NCBI GenBank assembly: GCA_005784505.1
Contig: VCAZ01000008.1
Location: forward strand, 10,161,263 to 10,225,262
Direction: 5' to 3'
Origin: Bagarius yarrelli
Taxonomy: Eukaryota > Chordata > Actinopteri > Siluriformes > Sisoridae
DNA: 64,000 nucleotides
Each line of letters begins with the position of its first letter. The stretch's first letter is position 1. The translations under genes were made by a program, and so were the position numbers. The notes under the pieces were generated by a model. That model saw nothing but the letters and a program-made list of their open reading frames with translations. It made no database searches and was not told the DNA's origin. Shown one piece after another: positions 37,171 to 50,118 of the stretch.

Positions 37171-40100
37171 ATTTTTCCAGATTAACATGTTTGCTCTGCT
37201 CTAATGGTTCTTTAATCACCTTTTACTGAAGTCTGTTTAGTGCCAAAGATCTCTACAACTAACGATAATACTCACAATACTGCAAAAATTAGGTTTCATT
37301 GTCAGATAGTTAACAATTAGCTTTCAACTTTAAATGTAAGCCACTGATAAAACACATAACCTTTAAATTCTGTAGGCTAATTTGTCATTAAGTGCTAATC
37401 TATTTCCTATCGTTTTCACTCATTTATTATTTTGGAATTGTTCTGTTTATTATTATTATTATTATTGTTGTTGTTTTTTTTCCCGACAATGAATCACATA
37501 TTTGAGGGTCTAAACATGCTCGAAACTCATGAAACTTTGCACACGGCCCAAAATTGGGTGTGGAAAAGTAGCTCAGTAGCGCCACCTATAACATTTCAAG
37601 TCTCTCGTAGCAAAATCCTAAACCCAACAGGAAGTCAGTTATTTTTATTTAAAAAAATTGTGTGAGTCTTGGTGCGAGTCTTGGAGTTTTTCTTAAGTAA
37701 TGGCTGTTTGAAGGTTTCGCATACTTTCTAGATGGATAGTTTAGGCTAGATACATTTAACAATATTAAAATATATTTCCTGTTTATAATCCTTTTATGAA
37801 CATTTATAAAATATTGCTGAGATATCCAGTGAGAAATCTTATCAGGTTAGCTCATGTTAGCTAGCTGGCTAGAGTCAGGACTAAAAACTGTCTAGTCTTA
37901 ATTTCTTAATCAAGGCACTGGATGATATTTTTAAAAGACCTACGATGCATTTGTTATGGATGTAATGCTGAATATCCATCTATTTAGACTGTTAATAAGT
38001 TTTATCCCTTGCTTTATTTGACATTTGTGCACTACGCAAATACACAATAGTCAGCAGGTTTTGAACCTTATATTGGCTGAATATGGTAAGCAGTAGCTCT
38101 GATGTAATTCATTAGGCCGTAACAGGAGGCACATGGCTTCACCCCGGTGTCTCCTCCTGTGTTGTCGTTCAGTTGCTGCTCCACAGGAAGCTCCTAACTT
38201 TGTTCCTGTGCCATGCATGTGGTAGCGCTGTAAAATATTCTCAGCGGGTGTGTCTCCGTCTGTCTGTGTGTGTGGTCCGTCTCATAAAGAGGTGCTGTAC
38301 CGTCAGCGGGAATGGACGTAAATGGATGTCAAATGAAGTGCAGGTGGAATGGAGTGGAAAACTGATGCTCCACCCTCGCTTTTTCCACGTTTCTGTTGAC
38401 CCACAGCTTTTTATACGCTTTATTATGGCCGAGGGCGTGTGTAGTCTTTTCATCATTGCTGTTCGTATTACCCTTGAATTTCACTGTAACCGCAGTTCAT
38501 GGGCTTGTTTTTGCCAGGCAGAAACCTTTAATACATTTCAATAAACATGCTCCATTTCCTTTCAAATTCATTTCAACAATCATTTTGTTTTTGTGGTTCG
38601 CTGTGTAGTGCGTTCTCACTCCACAGACCGCAGTTTCTGCCTTTATTTAGCGTCACCACATACATGATTCAACATGTACGATTCGGCCTGACCGGGTTGC
38701 CAATTTGATGACCTAATTTATCTTGTTTAGCTGTTGATCTCAGCTAAGGTTCAGTTATCTGGGTTGGTTTTTAATAGACTCCCTAATCTCGTATCACAGT
38801 TTACGGATAGAACCATAATTATGCTTTATGTAAGCTTACCTGGAACTATATGAATATGCAGTTGCCTTTATCGAAAAAGGTGTGTGTGTGTGTGTGTTTA
38901 AATTTAAGGATCTGTACATCAAGCCATCTTCGCTTCTTTTCTCAAAATAATTATGAGCTTTATTATTGCAGTTAAATATGTATTCAGTTTGTTTAGCTCT
39001 AATTAGCCGTCTTTTCATCATTACAGTTAATAGTTTGATTTTTTTAAAATAGGACTTAAATACCTTAAAGAACGAACAAGGGAGCTCAAATTGTCCAGAT
39101 GTATAGATTTGGCAGTGAACTTTAAAGAAATATTTCTCTATAAAATCCTGTCAGATTAGCTCATGTGAATAGCATGTGTTACTGCTAGTAAAGATAAGAT
39201 CCCTGTTACAAATCTACTTTAGTTAGCTGGTGTTAGTGCTAGTAAAGATAATATCCCTGTCATAAATCTTTATCAGGTTAGCTCATGTTAGTTAGCATGT
39301 GTTAGTGCTAGTAAAGATAATATCCCTGTTACAAATCTATGTTAGTTAGCTGGTGTTAGTGCTAGTAAAGATAATATCCCTGTCATAAATCTACTTTAGT
39401 TAGCTGGTGTTAGTGCTAGTAAAGACGATATTCCTGTCATAAATCTTTATCAGGTTAGCTTATGTTAGTTAGCTGGTGTTAGTGCTAGTAAAGATAATAT
39501 CCCTGTCTCATAAATCTTTATCAGGTTAGCTCATGGTTAGTTAGCATGTCGTTAGTTATCAGTGCTAGTAAAGACGATATTCCTGTCATAAATCTTTTTC
39601 AGGTTAGCTTATGTTAGTTAGCTGGTGTTAGTGCTAGTAAAGACGATATCTCTGTCATAAATCTTTATCAGGTTAGCTCATGTTAGTAAGCTAGTGTCAG
39701 TGCTAGTAAAAATAACATCTCTGTCAAAAATCTTTATCATGTTAGCTTATGTTAGTTTGCTAGTGTTTGTGCTAGTAAAGATAACATCCTTGTCAAAAAT
39801 CTACTTTAGTTAGCTAGTGTTAGTGCTAGTAAAGATAATATCCCTGTCATAAATCTTTATCAGGTTAGCTCATGTTTGTTAGCTTGTGTTAGTTCTAGTA
39901 ACGATAATATCCCTGTCATAAATCTTTATCAGGTTAGCTCATGTTATCTAGTTTGTTATATAAAAATCTTATGATGTTACGATGTTTGCTACCTGGCTGT
40001 GGGTAAAACTTCCTGTTTGAAATCTTATCATTTTAGCATATGTTAGCTAACTGGCCAGATTTAGCAGGAGGATATTGGAGGTTGCTGCGTATAACTTAAA

Positions 40101-43100
40101 ACTCCAGTCAGAAACCTTGTGAGTTTTGTTAGCTCGCATTAATATTAACATATAATGGATGTTTAAATCATGTTTTAATGTGACATTTTGTAACAAATCT
40201 TTATACAATCTTTCAAGTTGTTTATAGCTTCAGGCTGTGCTTTGAATTGTCCTGAGTCTCCAGTGATAAGACATGGGAATCTGTGTGCAGCAACAATGCA
40301 TTCTGGGTAATTCTAGATTTGACTAAAGTGTTGTAAAGCTGGTGGATCTGGTCTGCTCACTCAGCTGCAACTGATTTCTGCGATCGGGAAGACAAGGCCA
40401 GACATGTGGAGCCTGTTAGGTTGCCTCTGTTAACGCTAACGGAGTCATGTGTAGACTTCCGTACGTCCCGATTGAAAAACCACAAGGACAAGTGAGAACT
40501 TGTTTATTAGTAATTGTGTGCTGTGTTTTCAAGATTTTTTGGTGTGTGTGTTTGTGTGAGATAGAGAGAAACATGCTAGCTTCTCAGATTCCTCCTAAAG
40601 TAACTTTATAAGAATTATATCTTTTTTCAGGGTCATGTGATATTTTATCTTTACAAAGCCTTCTCTGTTTCTCGTAGTCGCATGACCTGACAGTCATATT
40701 GTGCTATCACATAATCGTAGTAGGGTATCTTAGCCACAAGGTTTACAAGCATCTCAATTTAGGCATCTAAAACATCTCGCATATTTTGGCACCATCTTAA
40801 CAGAGCATTCTTTTAAAATGAAGATCTGATCTACATAATTAAGGGCTTGGTCTGAGTTTTATTTGATTCTGCAGGATTATAGATCATGGCCATGCACGGT
40901 GGCCTGTATGTGGAATCCGTTCCCCTCTCTCTAATCTTAACCGTACACACACACACACCCTCTTTTTCACCAGCTATTGACAGATTTCTGGCTGCTCCCT
41001 AGCCTATGTGGTTAAGGAAGCATGAATATAGACCAGACCCACCTTGTTTCCATGGTTGGTGCTAGTCGTTTTTAGCAGCGCTAACATATTCTGGAACGAT
41101 CACAACCCCCACTATGCCTCTACCCCAACTTTGTCTTTATTAGAATTTTTTTTTTAAATTCACCCTTGCTTGTTTATGTAGTGAAACACTGCCAGTGTAT
41201 TAAGGCTTGTTCCAATTATTTATATATATATATATATATAGCTGTACACTGTGCACAGAAGCAGAACTTGCCCAGAAGGCACGGCAATCTGCTGAAGGTT
41301 TACATTGTATGTATCTATCGTTGACACTGGCATGTTTCCATAGTTGTAACAGCTCGAAAGTACGTTAATTGTGTTACGTTGCTTTTTGTGTTCAGTTGTG
41401 TTGCAAGTCTTATTTATTTATTTATTTATTTTTATAACATACAGTACATGAAATAAACTTGCAATTTCTAGTGCATTATAATAATAATAATAATAATGAT
41501 AATAATAAATATGATAATAGTAAGTTTTATTTAGGGCGCCTTTCAGATCTCTCAGGGTCACCTTACAACAACAGAATACTAGTACAATGACAAAATAACA
41601 ATAACAAAAGTAGAAGACATACACAGATGAACATACAATAGAGTGAAGACAGTAATTTTGTAGTTTAGGCTACTCTAAATAAGTAAGTTTAAGTCTGGTT
41701 TTGGAGTTCAGGTAATGTGTCAGATGGGGGAGAATTCCAAAGGTGAGGGGCAGCATCATTAAAGGCTCTATGGCCCATGTTTTTTTGTGTTAATAATTTT
41801 CAAGTATTTTGCCTTTATTTATAGAACAGGGAGAGATGAAACAGGAGGGGGAGAAGAGAGGGGGTGGGACCGGAAAGGACCGAAGTCAGATTTGAGCCTG
41901 GGTCACTGGAGCGCAACTGCACATTTGGGTGCCGGCTCCTTAACACATTACACTACGGCGCCGGCCGGCCCATGATTTTTAAGCAAGCAGGTGGTGTATG
42001 GAGGAGACCCAGTGAAGAGGAGAATGGGGATGTAGGTCTGAAGAATTTTGTAGGTGAGAAGAAGAACTTGAGGCAAAATTTGATCAGAAGCCAATAAAGC
42101 TGTTGAAGTGATGGTGTAACGTGTTGTATAGATGGTGTACAGGGTATCATACGAGCAGTGAGGAGAGTTACAGTAATCGATGCGAGAGGTGACAAGCGAG
42201 TGAACAAGAATGGCGGTACTGTGAGGGGTGAGAGATGGGTGGAGACGAGCAATATTACGAAGATAACTGAAAGACTGCTGTCAAAGATCATGAAGCCCTG
42301 TTGGAAACCAGTATACCACTTTACTTGCAAATGGCCAATACGAAAGTGTCCAGAAGAACCATAAAGTATATTATTAAGATGTAAATTATTAGAACAGCTT
42401 TTACTCAAAGAATAACCACTGACAACATGGTGAAGGAGAGTGCTGGTTTGCCCCTAAACCTCCTGGTGGTGTGTAATTAGGTTAAGACATGGTGATTGAG
42501 AAGAGAATCACGCATGAAGTGTGCCATTTTCATCCACATTAAACTATTCAGGCCAGTGAAAGGTGGTTTTTTTTAAAGTGGGTGGAGTCTTCTAGAAAAA
42601 TACCACAGCCATTAAAATGGAAACATCTTACCAGGGAGTGATTTTGAAGAGAAAGGAAAGGAAAAGTTGATGGAAGCATATTGAAAACACTGCAGGAATG
42701 CAGAGCATGTTTACAGTAGTTCCCAAATTGGATCCAGTGACAGCCATAATCAGCTCGGTTTCCCTTCTTCCCTTCTATGAAGCCACATATACACGCCAAA
42801 ACAGATGAATCCCAGTGTTCTGGACTATGAGAGTCACGAGTCTGCAAAGTTTTGGTTGGTTGTTTTTTTTTTGTTGTTTTTTTTTGTTTTTTTGGCTTAT
42901 TTTGGGTTTCTTAATTACAATGTTGACTGTGATCCTCATCATCTACAGTCCCAGTACATACATACGCACAAACACACATATTGGACAACGTCCACCATGG
43001 AAGAATCAGACGACTAACAAACAAACAAGCGGCCATGAGACTCCGTGTCTCCGGCATCTTGTTTCCAACCGGCAGTTATGGTTAGAGGGAAAGAGGAAGG

Positions 43101-45631
43101 AGAGGGGGTTGAGGAGCCGCAGTGGGGAGAAAAGATTGCACTGAACTCCTTTCTCTACGAATTTTTGAGGCCAAGAGGCCAAATGTGTTATTTGCTGACT
43201 GAAATGTCTGGTTTCACGTCTCGCACACATGCCAGTTTTCAGGGTTTTTTTTAGTCAGAGCAGAAGAAGCTCTGGAAAGACACGTTTGTTTTCCTTTAAA
43301 CGTTCTGTAACATTTTATGCACTAGATATGATTTTGGTCGTATATATAAGCAACACTGGTTTACATTTGCAGCATTTGGCAGACGCCCTTATCCAGAGCG
43401 ACTTACATTTGTGTTATTTATACAACTATGCAATTGGGGGTTAAGGGCCTTGCTCAGGGGCCCAGCAGTGGTGCCTTGGTGGAGCTGGGAATCGAACCTA
43501 CAATCTTCAGGTTGGTAGTCCAACACCTTAACCATGAGCCACCACTTCCCCCCTTCTAATGAAAGGGTTCTCAAATAGTTTTGTTACCTAAGAACCTGAG
43601 AGTATCAAGCATAAGTAATTAAGTAATACAAATATTTATTCATATATTCATCTTCTATACCCGCTTATTCCCTAATTCGGGGTCACAGGGATCTGCTGGA
43701 GTCTATCCCAGCCGTCTTTAAAAAGGGCGAAAGGCAGGAGGGGGACACTCTGGACAGGTTGCCAGTCCATTACAGGGCCACACACACACACTTACACTCA
43801 CTCCTATGGGCATTGTAGAATTAACAATCAACCTAAAATACATGTTTTCGGACTGTGGGAGAAAACCAGAGTACCCGGAGTAAACCCACATGGAAAGGCC
43901 CGGGCCTTCTTGCTGTGAGGCAACAGCGCTAACCACTAAGCCACCGTGCTGCCGACAAGTTTTAACAGCAGATGATCTAGTTTTGATAAATTGCAGTTAA
44001 CGTTAGTGATGCTTTCATAAGCTTAATTATGATTAATAAAGTAACTAAATAAGTATATCCTTGACAGGTTTTTACTGAATATTAAAACACATCACATGGT
44101 AAATGAAAGAATCTCTAACTTAGATACCAGAAAAAGCATTTTTTTTTAAATCATGGACACTTTTGGCATTTTAATTTTTTTGGTGGAAGTAAATCTCGTC
44201 TTACAGAAAGCAGCAGTATATATTTGTGTGTGTGTGTGTGTGTGTTTTTCCGTCTGTCTGTGTCTCTTTGTGTGTTTTGTGACTGAAACCAGAGAGGTTT
44301 TTTTTTTAAGCCTGGCACCTCAGATACACGAGATATTTGGCCACACACACACATACATTCCAAACATTTGCCTGAACTCCTGGAATGTCTGCTTGCCTTT
44401 GACTCGGTCTGGAATCTGACTGTGAGTGATCAGACTGGAATTTGGCTCACTGAGATGAATCTTCTTGTGACACATGTGATGATGTTGATTAGATGTTCTG
44501 ATCATTCTGATGCTCAGTGTTCCAGTAAACTGACCACGTGAAATCACCGTTTTCGGCCATGACGCAGGACATGCGAGTTCCTTTAATCCTTTGCCGCCAA
44601 GTGATGTAGGATTTGCTCACACAACAGCACCTCGCAGTGCATCATGGGATTTTAACAGGCTGACACTTGACCTGGCACCATTAAGATAGATATAGATCAA
44701 AGACCTTAAAACAACAAGATGTGATTGAGCTTGACAGATAGTGCACTGAAAGCTTGAACCCGGAATCCTATTGGCTGGATTTGAACCCGCAGTCAGCTCA
44801 AGTTCTTTGTCCTGACATTTCTACAGGTTGAAAGTTATTGTCATCACTGTGTACAACACGGATGGTTTGTTTTGTTTTTGTTAGTGCGCTTCCGACCCCT
44901 AGACTGGTTACGCAGGTATGTGTGCAATAAGCCTGCACCTTAATGCACCACAAAAAGCTTTTGTGCTTCTGCCATGACGACATGATGACTCGCTTTGACA
45001 CTCATATGAGGCAGCCTATTGTTATTTTTATCATATTTCAGTATTTTATACAATTTGGTAGAAATTGTATAAAATACTGTGGTTAAGGTGTTAGACTGCT
45101 AATTGGAATTGGTTAAGGTGTTAGACTGCTAATTGGAATTGGTTAAGGTGTTAGACTGCTAATTGGAAGATCGTGGTTCGATTCCCGGCACCACCAAGAT
45201 GCCACTGTTGGGCCCCTGAGCAAGGCCCTTAACCCCCAATTGCTTAGTTGTACATGTATATCGCTCTGTATAAGGGCATCTGCGAAATGCCGTAAATGTA
45301 AATTTTATTTATTTATTTTTGTCATTAAGATTTCATTTACACAGATCAACATTTAGGAGATTAACTAGCAGATCTCCGGTACACTAATATAATAAAAGTT
45401 AGACCGATTAAGTATCCTTGCCACATGATTCACGCCTTAACCTTTATTTATTTATTTATTTTTGAAACCTGACTTACTTGAAAGAGTCATTTAGAAAAAT
45501 GACTCCTTTGTGAATCGATTCCCTCGGCTCTATTTGGACAGGTTTGTTTACTGGCTCGACTGCAACTGGCTAAATGTAACATACCGACAGAGTTTTTAAG
45601 CCCAGATGGCAAGGAGACAGAACCGTTCCAC

Positions 45632-45681
<50 letters not shown>

Positions 45682-45955
45682 CCTCCTGCCAGTCTCCTAC
45701 TGCTCCAGAGTTCATGAGTTCAGCCCAGAAACATTAAAGCATATTGGAAACTCAGACAATTGGTAGAAGGAGAAGTTGAAAAAGAATCTGGATTGTGATC
45801 TTTTAATGTAAATAAAAATTAATTAATCATCCAGAGTAAAATTGGCACTCGATTAAACCTTTGCTGCCTTTGTGATGGAGATGATCATTGTCATAATTGT
45901 AGTCATTGATCAAAATGTCACTGTCAGATTGTCGAATTGCCTGCAGCTTAAAGTC

Positions 45956-45997
<42 letters not shown>

Positions 45998-48900
45998 TTT
46001 ACTTATTATGGAAAACGGTAGCAGTAGACCGAACCGCGAGTGGAGAACCTGACACATTTGTGTCAGCACACAAATCCGGAAGTCTGTTGCAAAGAAAGGG
46101 TGTGTGTGGGGACACGTGCATGTGTGTGTGTATTGCAGGTGTGCAGAGCCAGTCTGAACCTGCCCAAGCCCACAAGCTGATTTCTTAAATACCACTAGTT
46201 TGGAGTTGCTCCTTCTGAAAAAGAGAGAGAAAACATGTGGGGAAAAAAAGGGAGAAACAATGAAATCGCTGTATACGTTATTACGGAAAAGATATTTGAA
46301 GAAATTTGAGCGTTACTTTATGCATGAAGCTAAAAAAAAAAGGTTTTAATAGTTGTTTCAAAGCATTGTTTCTTTTTCCCTATGAAAGCTGAGGTTTAGT
46401 GATTTAAAGAAGCTCAAAACGGCAATTTCTCATTATTTACATACAAGACTTTAGTTTCCTTTTCTTAAACCGCATCATAATCCACGTCTCTGAGTGCGAA
46501 GGAGGACAAAAATGCAACCAAAGCAGTTGCGGTTATAAAAGTCTTAAATCCTGGCTGGCACTGAGCTTTTCCTTAGCCTCTCTTTGTGCATTGTGTTGTC
46601 CAGCTGTAGTGAGGAAGAAGTAAGCGTGTTTTTTTTTGTTTTTTCAATTCTTTTTTATTTATTTATTTTTTTAGGTTAAGAGACATTTTTATAAGCAGTG
46701 GAAAGAGAATTTGAGCAAATTTTATCACGATAACTTTATCTGGTTGTTTCAGAACCACATTCGGTGGGATGGATTGAGATCCTCATTAGCACCGTAAACC
46801 TCTGAAAGACTTTTGTCCTGTTTGTTATCATGCATGACATACCAAGATTAGACAGTAGGTCTGGACTAACTCAGTAAGCAGTTCATGGGAGTGCTTGGGG
46901 AATTTTGTGGGTCATGTTCTGGGCAAAAAGAGGTCAGGACACGGTTTTTACCCTGATTCACAAACTGGGCATGCTTTCAAATAGTCCTTTATTCAGGATT
47001 ATTGATGCTAAAAATCCTTAATTTTGCTGTGATTTTTTTTTTTTACCTTTATATCTAAAAGGCTAGTTTTGCATAAAACTATTTCACTTGATAGTTTCAC
47101 AAGCACAGGATTCTTCCAGTGAAGACACGGCTGTGATGACTTTCTGATGGATGTCGTCATGTTTAAAGCCTGTGAATAAGAGTTGGCGGAATGCGTGTTT
47201 GGGATGATGTCACAGGACACTTCTTAGACAAAGTCTACAGATAATCTCAGCTTATTTAACCAAAAAAATGTCTAAAAATGCTAAAAACAAAATCTCTTTG
47301 GAATATTATGACGTTATTTACTTTTGCTTTAAACTGTCATTGTAAAAAAAAAAATCCTAAAACAACTGATTATTATTGAACACATATAATCAATCAATAA
47401 ATACAATTAACATTAGGAAACAGAAATAACACATTTTATTTTTTTTAACAATTACAAATAAATATGATCAGGGGCACGTTGAGCTTTTAAAAGAATGAGG
47501 TCGGCGCCCAAATGGTACCCATTTTGCACTGTAACTACTAATAAAACAGATCTCTAGGGGGCCCCAAAGTGTGTGGGCTCTTAGAACCGCCCTAACCGTC
47601 CTTTCCTGCCCTAGAGGCATCGCTGAATATGATGCACAATCCACTATGAATTGTCTGTCACCAGAGGGTATATATAACATGTGTTTATCTTAGTGTGATA
47701 TTTCAGGAAAGAATTTGGCCTGTGCTTCAGCTTTAAATCACACAGCTTGACATTTGGGTTTACATTCATGGGAAATCTGATTGAGAAATTTCTAAGTAAA
47801 ATAAAATAAAACTGTTTCCTTTCAAAGTGTCATTAAATATTAATATTAAAGTATAATGAAATTACAGGGGTGCTCCAGGTATTAGTATTAGGGCCGATTT
47901 TAATCAGAAGGGCTTGATCTGCACTTTGCGTATATAGACTTTTGTCACACTTTTTGTCCTGAACATGTGAAGCAGAGTTTCTACCAGCTCACGACCTGTC
48001 TGTATATGTATATTTAGATAATTTGGTGTGTGTATGTTTTTAAATATGGATACATTTTTCGCTAAACGTTTTCATAACTAACCCAAGACCGGTACGGCTT
48101 TCGTATTTTTGTGCTTTATGATGTATATCGCTTTTTGACATACACTGTACAGCCTCTGTTTTTGTCAGAGTTGCAACTTAAAATCTGTTTTTAGCTTTAA
48201 TTCAGTTTATTCTTATAAAGACATGAAGCTAGGGTATTTACGGTAGGCTTCCTACTTCAGTTATCAGTGTGGACTAGACTGCCCTTCTAATTACTATTAC
48301 TATTATTATTGTACTGAGGTAAAAGTAAGTCACATATGTGCAAGTCACAAATAAGTTTCAAGCTTTAACCTTCAAGTCTCAAGTCAATTTTTGTGAGAAT
48401 CAAGCAAGTCAAGTCATCGCTTACTTTTTAAGCAATTCAAGTCAAGTTGTAGCTTGGGTCAACCAAGTCACAGTCACGTCATAGCAAATATTTGATGGTT
48501 TAACTTAATTTATTATACTAAAATTAGTTAAAACTACAGTAGTTATGAACGATAGGAATTTTATTTGCAACAAAATATTGCAATATGCATTTCTATTCAG
48601 AAAGTGTCCCTATTTAGTTGAGTTGTTGATGCAATAAAAGTCTCAACATAAAAAGTACTACATCTTTCTGAAAAAATTATACAATCAACAGAATTTAAGA
48701 AAACTGATTTTCATTAAACAAAAGACACGCTGTTTGAGTCCGAGTCGAGTCTCAAGTCATAAATATCAAGTCAAAGTCAAATCAAGTCTTTTATGAATAT
48801 TTGGGAAGCAAGTGTCATTTGCGACTTAAGTCTGGGGGAAGTGGTAGCGCAGTGGTTAAGGTGTTGGGCCGCTAATTGGAAGATCTGGGTTCAATTCATA

Positions 48901-49309
48901 GCACCGCCAAGCTGTCATCTGGGCCCCGGAGCAAAGCCCTTAACCCCAAATTGCTCAGCTGTATTAAAAAGATAAAAATGTAAGTCTCTCTGGATAAGGA
49001 CGTCTGCCAAATGCTGTAAATGTAAGTCTGACTCGAGTCAAATCATGTGACCTGTAAGTGTTTTTTTCTTGACCGAGGTCTCTGATGCTTCTGTCCATTT
49101 AGAGACAATTTTTAAAGTGTTGTCTCTACCACACAGACACACACACACACTGCTATGACTTAGAGAAAGTGTCCTGTGTAGAGAAGAATAACGGAGATTG
49201 AAGGGGAGGCTAATCTACCGGCACATTCTCCACCTCCTCTGTATGAAGCACTTTAACTTTTCCCAGATGTGAGACAGGGGAAGGCTGGTTATACACATTG
49301 AGAGGGAAA

Positions 49310-49340
<31 letters not shown>

Positions 49341-50081
49341 CGGAGCTGTATGCTGACTGTACACTACTTTTATTAGTCGAGGAGGGGCTCCATGTTCTCA
49401 TTGAACTTTAAGATTCAGCAAAAACTTGTACTCGTCTGGACCAATTGTTTTTTTTCACGAACAGTGTTGAAGTTCAGGCTTATTTGTGACTGGATTGGTG
49501 GTGTACCTTTGTTTGAGTCTACCAATAAAATGTGTTTTTTTTGTTTGTTTAGTTTTTTTTTTAAAAAAGGGAGGTTTTTCCTTTGGGCTATGAAGGTTTA
49601 TAGGCAAGTTGTTTCTGTTTATTTTGTCTTGTTACTGTGCGGAAACGTAGGTTTTATAATAACATCAGGTTTTAAAGTGATGTGTACTTTTAATGACTCA
49701 GGATTTATTTTAAAATGCAATAAATAAATGTTTAAAAGAAAAAATGAAGCAAACATATTATCTTTTACATTCATATATTCAGCCTAATGATTAAATTGAA
49801 CACAAGGTCACGACAAGCTGTAATAAATATTATAAAAAGTATTATTGATGGATTTACTTGACTAAACAATAAAAGTAATATGTTATTCTAAAAAAAAGTC
49901 ATATATTTTAAAAGGAGTTTCTGGTTGTGATTTTTAGACAGATGGAAACTTCAGATTCCGATGTTTCTGCTGTATTTAGTTATTAGACTCAGCTGGTGTT
50001 TTTGTCCAGCTGTTGAAGATCTTTAGTTTGGAGGTAGTCGCTCCGGGGTCTCGTACTGTATTATGCTAATAATAAAGATAG

Positions 50082-50118
<37 letters not shown>

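Noticed and set aside
37490..37660. Possible interspersed repeat (CATGAAACTTTGCACACG phrase)
   Set aside because: It recalls a common fish repeat, but there is no second copy in this window and no defined ends.
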